Below, one piece after another: positions 26,962-36,738 of a stretch of DNA of 64,000 nucleotides. The stretch spans positions 124,001-188,000 of the forward strand of contig NZ_LGEA01000014.1 in assembly GCF_001280065.1 (NCBI RefSeq). Direction: 5' to 3'. The stretch comes from Streptomyces sp. NRRL B-1140. Lineage in GTDB: Bacteria > Actinomycetota > Actinomycetes > Streptomycetales > Streptomycetaceae. The notes below the pieces were generated by a model, which saw only the letters and a list, made by a program, of their open reading frames with translations, did not search any database and had not been told where the DNA came from. Each line of letters begins with the position of its first letter. Positions within the stretch are counted from its first letter, which is position 1. The position numbers and the translations under genes were made by a program.

Positions 26962-27597
26962 TCACCGTGCGTGAGGGGGCTGGTCCGGTCCAAGGGTCCC
27001 GGCAGGTCCCGCGAGCACCTCGTATCCCTCTTCCCGCTGCAGTACCAGAAGGTCGGCGAACGGCCGCGAAGGGTCTTCGGCGAAATGCCGGCGTTCCGCG
27101 GGGACCCATCCGTCCCAGAACTCCCGCTGCGCCTCCCCGTCCCGGGACCGGCCCCGCATCCAGGCCTCCTCCCGCGGCAGCTCCATCCACAGCAGCAGGG
27201 CCAGGTGCGGACGCAGCGCACGGCGCCCCGCCCCGACGCCCTCGACGAGGATCACCGGCGCGGGCGGGAGCGAGCGCGGGGAGTCGAAGCGGCGGGCGCT
27301 CCAGTCGTAGGGGGCGTAGTGCGCGGTCCTGCCGCTCGTGAGCGGTGCGATCACCTGCTCCAGCAGGCGGCCGGTCCAGCCGAACAGCGCGTCGTGGCTG
27401 GCGACGTCGTCGAGGCGCAGCAGCGGCGCACCGGCCAGCGCCGCGGCCAACTGTGCGGCGAACGTGCTCTTTCCGGACCCGGCGTGCCCGTCGATCCCCA
27501 CGAGCCGGACCGGGCCGCAAGAGGGGGAGAGGCTGCGGATCCGGGCGGCCAGATCATGGACGGCGGAGCCCGGTGCGGGGCGGAAGGACGGATTCAT
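26962..27597 (-). CDS. Uridine kinase-like P-loop protein
   Basis: A 211-residue P-loop NTPase with Walker A GIDGHAGSGKST (residues 34-45), a LLRLDDVASHD segment after it, and RRFDSPRSLPPAPVILVEGVGAG, the EG motif of the uridine/pantothenate kinase group. This points to a small-molecule kinase, perhaps of nucleosides, with unverified substrate. The ATG at 27597 is preceded by GAGCGAG; a GTG four codons earlier is also possible. It is transcribed alone. Confidence 0.78.
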   Translation of the reverse strand: MNPSFRPAPGSAVHDLAARIRSLSPSCGPVRLVGIDGHAGSGKSTFAAQLAAALAGAPLLRLDDVASHDALFGWTGRLLEQVIAPLTSGRTAHYAPYDWSARRFDSPRSLPPAPVILVEGVGAGRRALRPHLALLLWMELPREEAWMRGRSRDGEAQREFWDGWVPAERRHFAEDPSRPFADLLVLQREEGYEVLAGPAGTLGPDQPPHAR

Positions 27598-27790
27598 CTC
27601 GCTCAGCACCTTAACGACAGGGGTCTGCCGGGGGTGCCGCTGGTCGACGCCAATATTGGTGGGCGCGGCGCGCGTCGAAGTGCTGGCAGGACATGGCCGC
27701 CTGTGCTCATATGTGGCGCACGCACGGATACGACCAGCCGTGCACGGACCTGCTCGCACCTGTCCGACTCCGACATCCGGGGGCCCCGCC

Positions 27791-29170
27791 ATGCGCAGTG
27801 CCGAACAGCCGTCCCGCCGAACCGTCCTGGCCGCCGCGGTCGCCGCCGCCGTCACCGCGAGCGCGGGCCCGGCGGCCGCCGACCCCGAGGCCCTCATGAC
27901 GACCGACACCGCAGACCCCGCCCGGGCGGTCCCGGCCCGTACCGTCGACAACAGGTTCTGGGTCTCGTACGGCGACTGGTCCGGCGGCACGGCGAAGGGC
28001 ACCCGGGCCGTCGCCGGCGCCCGCCCGGGCGTGGTCATCGCGAAGCCCGCAGGGACGGTCGACTACAGGGACCCGCACACCGGCACCACCGCCGCCTGGG
28101 AGTACGCCACCTGGACGTCCCCCGTCCACCGGCTCACCGTCCCCGCGACCGAGGCGATCGTCTCCTGGAACGCGCACACCCCCGCCGGCACCTGGATCCA
28201 GGCCGAGATCAAGGCCACCTACACCGACGGCTCCAGCACGCCCTGGTACGTGATGGGCCGCTGGGCCGCCGGCGACCGGGACATCCGCCGCACCTCGGTC
28301 GACGACCAGAGCGATTCCAAGAGCACGGTGTGGACCGACACGCTGGCCATCGACGACCCGTCGAGCGGCCTGCGCCTGGCCTCCTACCGGCTGCGCCTGA
28401 CCCTCCACCGCAAGCCCGGCACCAAGGGCACCCCCACCGTGTGGCGGCTCGGCGCCATGGGCTCGGACGTGCCCGACCGGTTCACCGTCCCGGCGTCCGC
28501 ACCCGCACTCGCGAAGGAACTGGCCGTCCCGCGCTACTCCCAGGAGATCCACAAGGGCCGGTACCCCGAGTACGACAACGGCGGCGAGGCCTGGTGCAGC
28601 CCGACCTCCTCCCAGATGGTCATCGAGTACTGGGGCGGCCGGCTCACCGCCGGGCAGCTGGCCTGGGTCGATCCCGCGTACGACGACCCGCAGGTGTGCC
28701 ACGCGGCCCGCTTCACCTACGACCACCAGTACGCGGGCTGCGGCAACTGGCCCTTCAACGCCGCCTACGCGGCCACGTTCAAGGACCTCCAGGGCGTGGT
28801 CACCCGGCTCGGCTCGCTCACCGAACTGGAGACACTGATCGCCGCGGGCATCCCCGCCATAACGTCCCAGTCGTTCCTGAAGGAGGAGCTGACCGGCGCC
28901 GGGTACGGCACCGCGGGCCACCTGATGACCGTCGTCGGCTTCACCGCCGGCGGTGACGTGATCGCCAACGATCCCTTCTCGGCGACCAACGAGGCCGTGC
29001 GGCGCGTCTACCGGCGACGCGAGTGGGAAAACATCTGGCTCCGCACCAAGCGGTACAACGCCTCCGGCAAGGTCGTCTCGGGCACCGGCGGCGTCTGTTA
29101 CCTGTACTTCCCGGCTCGCCCGAACGCGGCCCAGCGCACCGCACTGACGGCCGTGGGCGTCCGCGTGTGA
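27791..29170 (+). CDS. Tat-exported C39-like peptidase
   Basis: A 459-residue secreted protein. The N-terminus has a twin-arginine signal (PSRRTVLAAAVAAAVTASAGPAAA). Residues about 45-240 form a beta-rich region, and about 255-459 is a peptidase C39_2 domain. Catalytic candidates are Cys269 in GEAWCSPTSSQMV, His377 in AGHLMTVVGF and the Asp in IANDPF. Streptomyces encode several of these; the substrate, perhaps a peptide or wall component, is unknown. Monocistronic, divergent from the kinase-like gene. Confidence 0.88.
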   Translation: MRSAEQPSRRTVLAAAVAAAVTASAGPAAADPEALMTTDTADPARAVPARTVDNRFWVSYGDWSGGTAKGTRAVAGARPGVVIAKPAGTVDYRDPHTGTTAAWEYATWTSPVHRLTVPATEAIVSWNAHTPAGTWIQAEIKATYTDGSSTPWYVMGRWAAGDRDIRRTSVDDQSDSKSTVWTDTLAIDDPSSGLRLASYRLRLTLHRKPGTKGTPTVWRLGAMGSDVPDRFTVPASAPALAKELAVPRYSQEIHKGRYPEYDNGGEAWCSPTSSQMVIEYWGGRLTAGQLAWVDPAYDDPQVCHAARFTYDHQYAGCGNWPFNAAYAATFKDLQGVVTRLGSLTELETLIAAGIPAITSQSFLKEELTGAGYGTAGHLMTVVGFTAGGDVIANDPFSATNEAVRRVYRRREWENIWLRTKRYNASGKVVSGTGGVCYLYFPARPNAAQRTALTAVGVRV

Positions 29171-29261
29171 CCGACCTTACGGCCGCAAAAGCCGCTTCGG
29201 GTGGCAAGGTGGACGGAACTCCGGGGGGAGTCCGTCCACACCACCGAGCCAGAGAGCAGCC

Positions 29262-29402
29262 ATGACCGCACAGTCAGCCACCGCCCACCGCGTCCGCACC
29301 GGCGGCCCCCGGGACGACGGACCGAAGATCGTCGAGCACCTCATGGGCTGGGCCCTGGTCGTGGTCGTCGCGATGCTCGTGACCCGGCTCGGGCTGCTGT
29401 GA
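29262..29402 (+). CDS. Small single-span membrane protein (46 aa)
   Basis: A 46-codon ORF: a hydrophilic N-terminus MTAQSATAHRVRTGG, a charged stretch PRDDGPKIVEH, then one membrane helix (WALVVVVAMLV) ending TRLGLL. All but a few codons end in G or C, and AGAGAG lies 6 bases before the ATG. It lies between the peptidase and the TetR gene in the same direction. No function can be assigned. Confidence 0.6.
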   Translation: MTAQSATAHRVRTGGPRDDGPKIVEHLMGWALVVVVAMLVTRLGLL

Positions 29403-29477
29403 CCTGACCCACGACCCGACGGTGAGGCCTGCCATACTGCGGAGGTCCCACCCCGCCCGTTGAGACCAGGGTCGAAA

Positions 29478-30134
29478 TTGAATATCAGCCCCCAGCCTGC
29501 CGCGCGCCCCAGGGCCCGCGGCACCGAGCGCTCGATGGCGCGCCGTGCCGAACTCATCGCCATCGGGCGGAGGTTGTTCGCCGACACGTCGTACGACGCC
29601 CTGTCGATGGACGACATCGCCCGGCAGGCGCACGTCGCCAAGGGGCTGATCTACTACTACTTCCAGTCCAAGCGCGGCTACTACCTGGCCATCGTCCAGG
29701 ACTCGGTCACCGAACTGCTCACTCTCGCGGCGAGCGGTCCGCAACTGCCCCCGGTCGACCGGGTCCAGCGCACCATCGACAGCTACCTGCGCTACGCCGA
29801 GCACAACCAGGCCGCGTACCGCACGATCGTGAGCGGCGGCGTCGGCTTCGACACCGAGGTGCACGCCATCCGCGACGGAGTGCGCGAGGCGGTCGTGGCC
29901 ACCATCGCCGAGGGGGCGTACGGCCGCGCCGACATCACCCCGCTGGCGCGGATGGGCCTGCTGTCCTGGGTGTGCAGTGTCGAGGGCGCCACACTCGAAT
30001 GGATCGACCGTCCCGAGCTGCCCCGGGACACCATGTGCGAGCTGCTGGTGAAGACCCTCGGTGGCGCCCTGCGCGCGGTCGAGGAGCTGGATCCCGCCCA
30101 CCCGGCCCCGCAGCCCGCACGCCGGGGCCTGTGA
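29478..30134 (+). CDS. TetR family transcriptional regulator
   Basis: A 218-residue protein with an N-terminal TetR helix-turn-helix (RRLFADTSYDALSMDDIARQAHVAKGLIYYYFQSKRGYY) and an all-helical ligand domain. The start is uncertain: TTG at 29478 gives LNISPQPAARPRARGTERS, and TTG at 29460 would add six residues. It is convergent with the chitinase gene. Its own or neighbouring genes are the likely targets; the ligand is unknown. Confidence 0.85.
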   Translation: MNISPQPAARPRARGTERSMARRAELIAIGRRLFADTSYDALSMDDIARQAHVAKGLIYYYFQSKRGYYLAIVQDSVTELLTLAASGPQLPPVDRVQRTIDSYLRYAEHNQAAYRTIVSGGVGFDTEVHAIRDGVREAVVATIAEGAYGRADITPLARMGLLSWVCSVEGATLEWIDRPELPRDTMCELLVKTLGGALRAVEELDPAHPAPQPARRGL

Positions 30135-30181
30135 ACGAGGGGCGGAGGGCCGCAGCGGGCCCCCGCCCCTGTGTCGGCGTC

Positions 30182-31450
<1,269 letters not shown>

Positions 31451-31520
31451 CCGGTGTCTCCTCGTGGGGAGAGGGGAACGCGCGCCGGTTGGCATGAACG
31501 CGGTGAATCGGTGGAGCGAA

Positions 31521-31550
31521 ACAGTAGGAGGACTAGACCAGTTGGGTCAA
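31521..31550 (-). promoter_or_regulatory. Chitinase promoter
   Basis: Minus-strand -35 TTGACC (31550-31545) and -10 TACTGT (31526-31521) with 18-base spacing. A TTGGTCC half-repeat lies upstream at about 31564-31557. The arrangement is that of Streptomyces chi promoters with 12-bp repeats. Confidence 0.7.
31527..31542. promoter_or_regulatory. dre-like DasR site in the chitinase promoter
   Basis: The minus strand reads ACTGGTCTAGTCCTCC, close to the DasR consensus (A/C)TGGTCTAGACCA. It occupies the promoter spacer, so bound DasR would block transcription until amino-sugar phosphates release it. Confidence 0.65.
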
Positions 31551-31782
31551 TGGTGCGGACCAATTTCGCCGCCCCGGACGCACTCGGCCATTTCTTGAAG
31601 TAAGCGGTCGTTAACTGGTGACTCGATGCCTCCGATCGGGCATACTCACAGCGCACAGCCGCTGGTCAGCAGCTTCCGAGACCCGGGACTGCAAGCATCG
31701 GCAAGGCACCAGAACGACCCGGCGGCGCCGCCCCCACCCATGGGCCCGTCCGCCAGTGCCCGACAGGGAGGAGAGCGTCGCC

Positions 31783-32955
31783 ATGCCCGACCGCGCCCCG
31801 CAGCCGGTGGACCGACAACTGCCCACGGAGGAGGCCCGGGACCTGATCTCACTCGTGCGCGACATCGCACAGCAGGAGATCACCCCGAAGGCGGCCGACG
31901 AGGAGGACGCCGGCCGCTTCCCGCGCGAGCTGTTCACACTGCTCTCCCGCTCCGGACTGCTCGGCCTGCCCTACGACTCCGAATACGGCGGCGGGGACCA
32001 GCCCTACGAGGTCTATCTCCAGGCCCTGGAGGAGCTCGCCGCGGCCCGCCTCACCGTCGGCCTCGGCGTCAGCGTGCACTCCCTGGCCTCCTACGCCCTC
32101 GCCGCCTACGGCACCAAGGAGCAGCAGGTCGAGCACCTGCCTGCGATGCTCGGCGGAGGCCTGCTCGGCGCCTACTGCCTCTCCGAGCCGCACTCCGGCT
32201 CGGACGCGGCCGCCCTGCGCACCAAGGCCGTGCGGGACGGCGACGACTGGGTGATCACCGGCACCAAGGCCTGGATCACCCACGGCGGGATCGCCGACTT
32301 CTACACCGTCATGGCCCGCACCGGCGAGGAGGGCCCGCGCGGGATCACGGCCTTCCTGGTGCCGGGTGACGCGGAGGGCCTGAGCGCCGCCGTGCCCGAG
32401 AAGAAGATGGGCATGAAGGGCTCGCCCACCGCACAGGTGCACTTCGACGGCGTCCGGGTGTCCGACGATCGGCGCATCGGCGAGGAGGGGCAGGGCTTCG
32501 CGATCGCCTTGTCGTCGCTTGACTCGGGGCGGCTCGGCATCTCGGCGTGCGCGATCGGAGTGGCCCAGGCCGCGCTCGACGAGGCGGTGGCCTACGCGGC
32601 TGAGAGGCGCCAGTTCGGCAAGCCGATCGCCGACTTCCAGGGGCTGCGGTTCATGCTCGCCGACATGGCGACGCAGATCGAGGCGGGCCGTGCGCTCTAC
32701 CTCGCGGCGGCACGGCTCAAGGACGCCGGCCGGCCGTTCGCGAAACAGGCCGCCATGGCCAAGCTGCACTGCACCGACACGGCGATGCGCGTCACCACCG
32801 ACGCCGTGCAGATCCTCGGCGGCTACGGCTACACCGCGGACTTCCCGGCCGAGCGCTACATGCGCGAGGCCAAGGTGCTGCAGATCGTGGAGGGCACCAA
32901 CCAGATCCAGCGGATGGTCATCGCGCGCCATCTCGTGGGTCCAGAGGGACGCTGA
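31783..32955 (+). CDS. Acyl-CoA dehydrogenase
   Basis: A 390-residue ACAD with all three domains: N-terminal helices, a middle beta domain (AYCLSEPHSGSDAAALRTKA; ITGTKAWITHGG) and a C-terminal helical domain (RRQFGKPIADFQGLRFMLADM; QILGGYGYTADFPAERYMREAK). The catalytic base is Glu370 in IVEGTNQIQR, as in short/medium-chain enzymes. It oxidises an acyl-CoA with FAD. AGGGAGGAGA precedes the ATG at 31783. Its 3' end overlaps the next minus-strand gene by 38 bases. Confidence 0.93.
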   Translation: MPDRAPQPVDRQLPTEEARDLISLVRDIAQQEITPKAADEEDAGRFPRELFTLLSRSGLLGLPYDSEYGGGDQPYEVYLQALEELAAARLTVGLGVSVHSLASYALAAYGTKEQQVEHLPAMLGGGLLGAYCLSEPHSGSDAAALRTKAVRDGDDWVITGTKAWITHGGIADFYTVMARTGEEGPRGITAFLVPGDAEGLSAAVPEKKMGMKGSPTAQVHFDGVRVSDDRRIGEEGQGFAIALSSLDSGRLGISACAIGVAQAALDEAVAYAAERRQFGKPIADFQGLRFMLADMATQIEAGRALYLAAARLKDAGRPFAKQAAMAKLHCTDTAMRVTTDAVQILGGYGYTADFPAERYMREAKVLQIVEGTNQIQRMVIARHLVGPEGR

Positions 32956-33166
32956 ACTGGTCGAGGCCCCGCCAGGGAGCCGCGAGCCGCATCCACTCCG
33001 GGTCGTGCCGACCCGGCAGGGTGCGGCCGCCCTCGGCCCAGGTCCGCATCAGGTCGCGGTAGATCGGCGGGTCCTGGTAGCGGGGCGGAGCGGGCCGAAC
33101 CGATTCTGCGGGCGGCGGGACGTACAGGAGGCGCTGACGCCCGGTCGCTGAGGAGATGGGGGTCAT
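32918..33166 (-). CDS. Small hypothetical protein (82 aa)
   Basis: The frame reads MTPISSATGRQRLLYVPPPAE, then a Pro-rich segment and YQDPPIYRDLMRTWAEGGRTL, with a Trp-containing tail. It has a natural composition and looks like small proteins I remember from other Streptomyces. It overlaps the convergent acyl-CoA dehydrogenase end by 38 bases. The start is uncertain: ATG at 33166 or GTG at 33199, neither with a strong ribosome binding site. No function. Confidence 0.5.
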   Translation of the reverse strand: MTPISSATGRQRLLYVPPPAESVRPAPPRYQDPPIYRDLMRTWAEGGRTLPGRHDPEWMRLAAPWRGLDQFSVPLDPRDGAR

Positions 33167-33369
33167 ACCAGGGCAACGCGCAACGCCGGGGCAGGTCACC
33201 GGCGCGTGGAATCGGGCGTGCGTTCAGAGGCGTCCGGGTCCCCGCGCGCAACGGCCGGATCGAACCGGCCGGTGCCGCGTGCCGGGGCGCGCCGAACCCG
33301 CACCACGGCGGTCTGCCGAGCCGCGGTGCGGGTGCGGTCGCGCAACGGGAGCGCGGGAAAGGGCGGCGC

Positions 33370-33798
33370 TCAGGCCGCGCGGCGCATGACCGGGACCCTG
33401 ATGGGGCGCGAGCCCGGGCCGCCGACGTGCGAGAAGGGCTGGGTCCGCCAGTCGAGACCCTGAGGGAGCGTCAACAGCAGGGCGGTGTCCTGCTCCTGGG
33501 GTTCCACGGACTCGTCCGCCGGGCGGGCGTCCGTGGCGCTGCGGCCGGTGCCGGCGCAGACCGTCAGTCCGAAGGGGTTCCACGGCGAGGCGCACAGCGC
33601 GTGCTCCGGCAGAACCTCCTCGTCCGCCAGCAGGGCGATGGGCTGCGCGCAGTCCGGGCAGATCACCCGGAACATCTCGAACGTGTCGTAGGCGTCGAGT
33701 TCCTCGTCGAGGGCGTCGCGTTCGACGCCCTCCGGCTCGGGCTCGACGACGAGCTGCCGCTTGGGTGCGGTGCGACCAGGGCGCTTAAGACTCTGCAT
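33370..33798 (-). CDS. Hypothetical protein with CxxC zinc-like motif
   Basis: A 142-residue soluble protein. A basic N-terminus is followed by an acidic stretch, then ICPDCAQPIALLADEEVLPEHALC and a later AGTG segment preceded by Cys, four cysteines in a zinc-knuckle-like arrangement. GGGGAGAA precedes the ATG at 33798; an upstream in-frame ATG would overlap likely promoter DNA. The family is not recognised. The gap 33167-33369 shows nothing else. Confidence 0.65.
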   Translation of the reverse strand: MQSLKRPGRTAPKRQLVVEPEPEGVERDALDEELDAYDTFEMFRVICPDCAQPIALLADEEVLPEHALCASPWNPFGLTVCAGTGRSATDARPADESVEPQEQDTALLLTLPQGLDWRTQPFSHVGGPGSRPIRVPVMRRAA

Positions 33799-34067
33799 TG
33801 GGTTCTCCCCCTCGGGCTGGGCCGTATCAGGCACTGCGGCCTCGACCACAGCAAGCACTTCCCGTCCCCCCTGGGCGGTAATCACGAGAACATTACGGAG
33901 ACTGTTCGATCCCTGTGGCGTTCATCACATACCCCGCCCGGGTGTCCGCTGCGGTGCGTTTGTCCCCCGGACGGCTGACCCTCGGCTCCCGGACACATCA
34001 CGAACCGGGCATGACCTGGGCTGCTCAGGTATCGGAGGAGATCAACCGCCCTGTAGGTTCTTGCGCC

Positions 34068-34508
34068 ATGGAGGAGCTGGACCGACAGATCGTGCAGCTG
34101 CTCGTCAAGGACGGGCGGATGAGCTACACCGACCTGGGCAAGGCCACCGGGCTGTCCACGTCTGCCGTGCATCAGCGGGTGCGGCGGCTGGAGCAGCGGG
34201 GCGTCATCCGGGGCTATGCCGCGGTCGTCGACCCCGAGGCCGTCGGGCTGCCGATGACGGCGTTCATCTCGGTGAAACCGTTCGATCCCAGTGCGCCGGA
34301 CGACATCGCGGACCGGCTGGCCGGCGTGCCCGAGATCGAGGCCTGTCACAGTGTCGCGGGCGACGAGAACTACATCCTGAAGGTGCGGGTGGCGACGCCC
34401 CACGAGCTGGAGGAGCTGCTTGCGCGGGTGCGGTCGCTGGCGGGGGTGTCGACGCGGACGACTGTCGTTCTGTCCACGCCGTACGAGGCGCGACCGCCGC
34501 GGATCTGA
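34068..34508 (+). CDS. Lrp/AsnC family regulator
   Basis: A 146-residue Lrp protein with MEELDRQIVQLLVKDGRMSY, the recognition helix LGLSTSAVHQRVRRLEQ-type region (about 20-45), and a RAM domain (about 65-140) with the conserved CHSVAGDENYILKVRV. The ATG at 34068 begins at the family-typical position; an ATG at 34011 would add 19 residues. It lies 96 bases ahead of the amidohydrolase gene in the same direction, but its target is unknown. Confidence 0.85.
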   Translation: MEELDRQIVQLLVKDGRMSYTDLGKATGLSTSAVHQRVRRLEQRGVIRGYAAVVDPEAVGLPMTAFISVKPFDPSAPDDIADRLAGVPEIEACHSVAGDENYILKVRVATPHELEELLARVRSLAGVSTRTTVVLSTPYEARPPRI

Positions 34509-34537
34509 CCGTCCGATGCCGGTTGCGGGTGGTGCGG

Positions 34538-34565
34538 AGTTGTTCGCGCGCTTCCCCGCGACCCT
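34538..34565 (+). repeat. Diverged copy of the TTCCCCGCG intergenic element
   Basis: GTTGTTCGCGCGCTTCCCCGC followed by GACCCTGA resembles one arm of the 32-bp repeat at 24546-24629. It lies alone, in the gap between the Lrp and amidohydrolase genes. Confidence 0.5.
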
Positions 34566-34604
34566 GACGCGGGTGTCGGCCCCGCCCCTGTGAGACTGTG
34601 CTCC

Positions 34605-36206
34605 ATGAGTGAGTCCACCGCCCCGCCCAAGACCGTCCTGCTCCGTCGCGGAGAGGTCCACAGCCCTGCCGACCCCTTCGCCACCGCGATGGTCGTGGAA
34701 CGCGGGCAGGTCGCCTGGGTCGGGTCCGAGGGGGCCGCCGACGCCTTCGCCGAAGGGGTCGACGAGGTGCTCGACCTCGACGGGGCACTGGTCACCCCCG
34801 CCTTCACCGATGCGCATGTGCACACCACCGCGACGGGCCTCGCTCTGACCGGGCTCGATCTGTCCGGCGCCCCCTCCCTCGAAGCGGCCCTCGCCCTCGT
34901 ACGCGACTTCGCCGCCGCGCGTCCCGGCGACCGCGTCCTGCTCGGACACGGGTGGGACGCCGCCCGCTGGCCCGGAGGCCGGCCCCCTACGCGTGCCGAA
35001 CTCGACGAGGCCGCCGGGCACCGGCCCCTCTACCTCAGCCGGATCGACGTCCACTCGGCGGTCGTCACCACGGCCCTGCTCGACCTGGTCCCCGATGCCC
35101 CCCGGGTCGACGGCCCGCTCACCGCCGACGCCCACCATGCCGTTCGCGCCGCCGCGTTCGCCGCCGTCACGCCGCAGCAGCGCGGCGACGCCCAGCGCGC
35201 CGCGCTCGCGCACGCCGTCTCGCTCGGGATCGGCACGCTCCACGAATGCGCCGGGCCGGAGATCTCCTCAGAGGACGACTTCACCGGCCTGCTGCGCCTC
35301 GCGGGTGAGCAGCCCGGGCCGCGGGTCGTCGGCTACTGGGCCGAGCAGGACGTCGCCAAGGCACGGGCGCTGGGCGCGGCCGGCGCCGCGGGAGACCTGT
35401 TCGTCGACGGCGCACTCGGCTCGCACACGGCCTGTCTGCACCAGCCGTACGCCGACGCCGCGCACCACGGCATCGCCTACCTGGACGCCGACGCGGTCGC
35501 GGCGCACGTCGTGGCCTGTACCGAGGCGGGCCTGCAGGCCGGTTTCCACGCCATCGGCGACGCGGCCGTGGACGCCGTGGTGGAAGGGGTGCGCGCCGCC
35601 GCCGAGAAGCTCGGGCTCGGCCGGGTCCGAGCCGCCCGGCACCGCGTCGAGCACGCCGAGATGCTCACCCCGGAGAGTGTCGCCGCCTTCGCCGAACTCG
35701 GCCTCACGGCATCGGTGCAGCCCGCCTTCGACGCCCTGTGGGGTGGTGAGGAGGGCATGTACGCGCAGCGCCTGGGCGCCGAGAGGGCCCGTGGTCTGAA
35801 CCCCTTCGCGGCCCTGCTGCGCGCCGGTGTCCCGCTCGCCTTCGGCTCCGACAGCCCGGTGACCCCGCTCGACCCATGGGGCACGGTCCGGGCCGCCGCC
35901 TTCCACCGCACACCGGAGCACCGGGTCTCCGTGCGCGCCGCGTTCACGGCGCACACGCGTGGCGGCTGGCGGGCTGTGGGACGGGACGACGCGGGCGTTC
36001 TGGTCCCGGGCGCTCCCGCCGACTACGCCGTCTGGCGCACCGGCGAACTCGTCGTCCAGGCGCCGGACGACCGCGTCGCCCGCTGGTCGACGGACCCCCG
36101 CTCCGGCACCCCGGGTCTCCCCGACCTCACTCCGGGCCACGACCTGCCCGTCTGTCTGCGCACCGTGGTGGGCGGGCGCACGGTCTTCGTACGGCCGGGC
36201 GAGTGA
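34605..36206 (+). CDS. YtcJ-like metal-dependent amidohydrolase
   Basis: A 533-residue amidohydrolase-superfamily protein of the YtcJ/NfdA type. The N-terminal metal motif is TPAFTDAHVHT; the carboxylate region, His motifs FHAIGDAA and RVEHAEML, and the final metal Asp in FGSDSPVTPLDPWGT follow in order. It should hydrolyse an amide such as an N-formyl group, but the natural substrate is unknown. ATG at 34605 chosen at the MSESTAPP start. A hairpin at 36211-36248 ends it. Confidence 0.85.
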   Translation: MSESTAPPKTVLLRRGEVHSPADPFATAMVVERGQVAWVGSEGAADAFAEGVDEVLDLDGALVTPAFTDAHVHTTATGLALTGLDLSGAPSLEAALALVRDFAAARPGDRVLLGHGWDAARWPGGRPPTRAELDEAAGHRPLYLSRIDVHSAVVTTALLDLVPDAPRVDGPLTADAHHAVRAAAFAAVTPQQRGDAQRAALAHAVSLGIGTLHECAGPEISSEDDFTGLLRLAGEQPGPRVVGYWAEQDVAKARALGAAGAAGDLFVDGALGSHTACLHQPYADAAHHGIAYLDADAVAAHVVACTEAGLQAGFHAIGDAAVDAVVEGVRAAAEKLGLGRVRAARHRVEHAEMLTPESVAAFAELGLTASVQPAFDALWGGEEGMYAQRLGAERARGLNPFAALLRAGVPLAFGSDSPVTPLDPWGTVRAAAFHRTPEHRVSVRAAFTAHTRGGWRAVGRDDAGVLVPGAPADYAVWRTGELVVQAPDDRVARWSTDPRSGTPGLPDLTPGHDLPVCLRTVVGGRTVFVRPGE

Positions 36207-36738
36207 TCTACGGGGGTGGCGCGCATCGAGTCATGCGCCGCACCCCCGGGGCGCGACCTGCGTATCCTCGGCGCTGACCAGGGCTTTGCCGCGATGTGTG
36301 CAGGTCAGGCGGCTGTTGACAGGCGGCCGCACGGGGCCGGTAGGTTCGGCCGAGTCCACCACCGGACGCCCGACCGGGGAACGTCCGAGCACTCGCCGCG
36401 GCGCCGCCGGGTCAGGGACGGTGTGCCGCACCGGGCACCGCCACTGGGAGCCAGGCTCAGGCCGGCGCAGCGCCGAGGGAACGTTCCGGCCGGTCGGGGA
36501 GGTGCGACCCGGGTGGGGCCCGCGCGCTCAGTAGACAACGGCTTTCGGTCGATCCGCAGCCAGCGGATCCCAGGTCGGCCCGAAGGGCGCCGGGCCCCCA
36601 TCCGCCGCACGCGCGCACCGCGGGCGCGCTCTTACCCCCGTCTTCCGGATTCGCCACCACTATTCGAACGTCCTGTCACGTCACCGCAGGCCGCGCCCAC
36701 TATGGTGGACCCCTGCGTATGAACATGAAGGGGCAGCA
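36207..36738. other. Long intergenic region, no convincing gene
   Basis: 532 bases separate the amidohydrolase and ppm1. The first 40 hold a terminator. A + strand TTGACA at 36316-36321 with TAGGTT at 36341-36346 (19-base spacer) could be a promoter, but no good ORF follows for nearly 400 bases; a frame at 36216-36722 is Arg/Pro-rich and atypical. A small RNA or a long ppm1 leader is possible. Confidence 0.5.
36211..36248 (+). terminator. Terminator after the amidohydrolase
   Basis: CGGGGGTG(G)CGCGCAT and ATGCGC(C)GCACCCCCG pair over about 13 bp with a 6-base loop (CGAGTC). It starts 4 bases after the stop codon. Confidence 0.75.

Noticed and set aside
36216..36722. 168-codon + strand frame in the gap before ppm1
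   Set aside because: Arg/Pro/Gly-rich, starts inside the terminator stem, no ribosome binding site; kept as non-coding.
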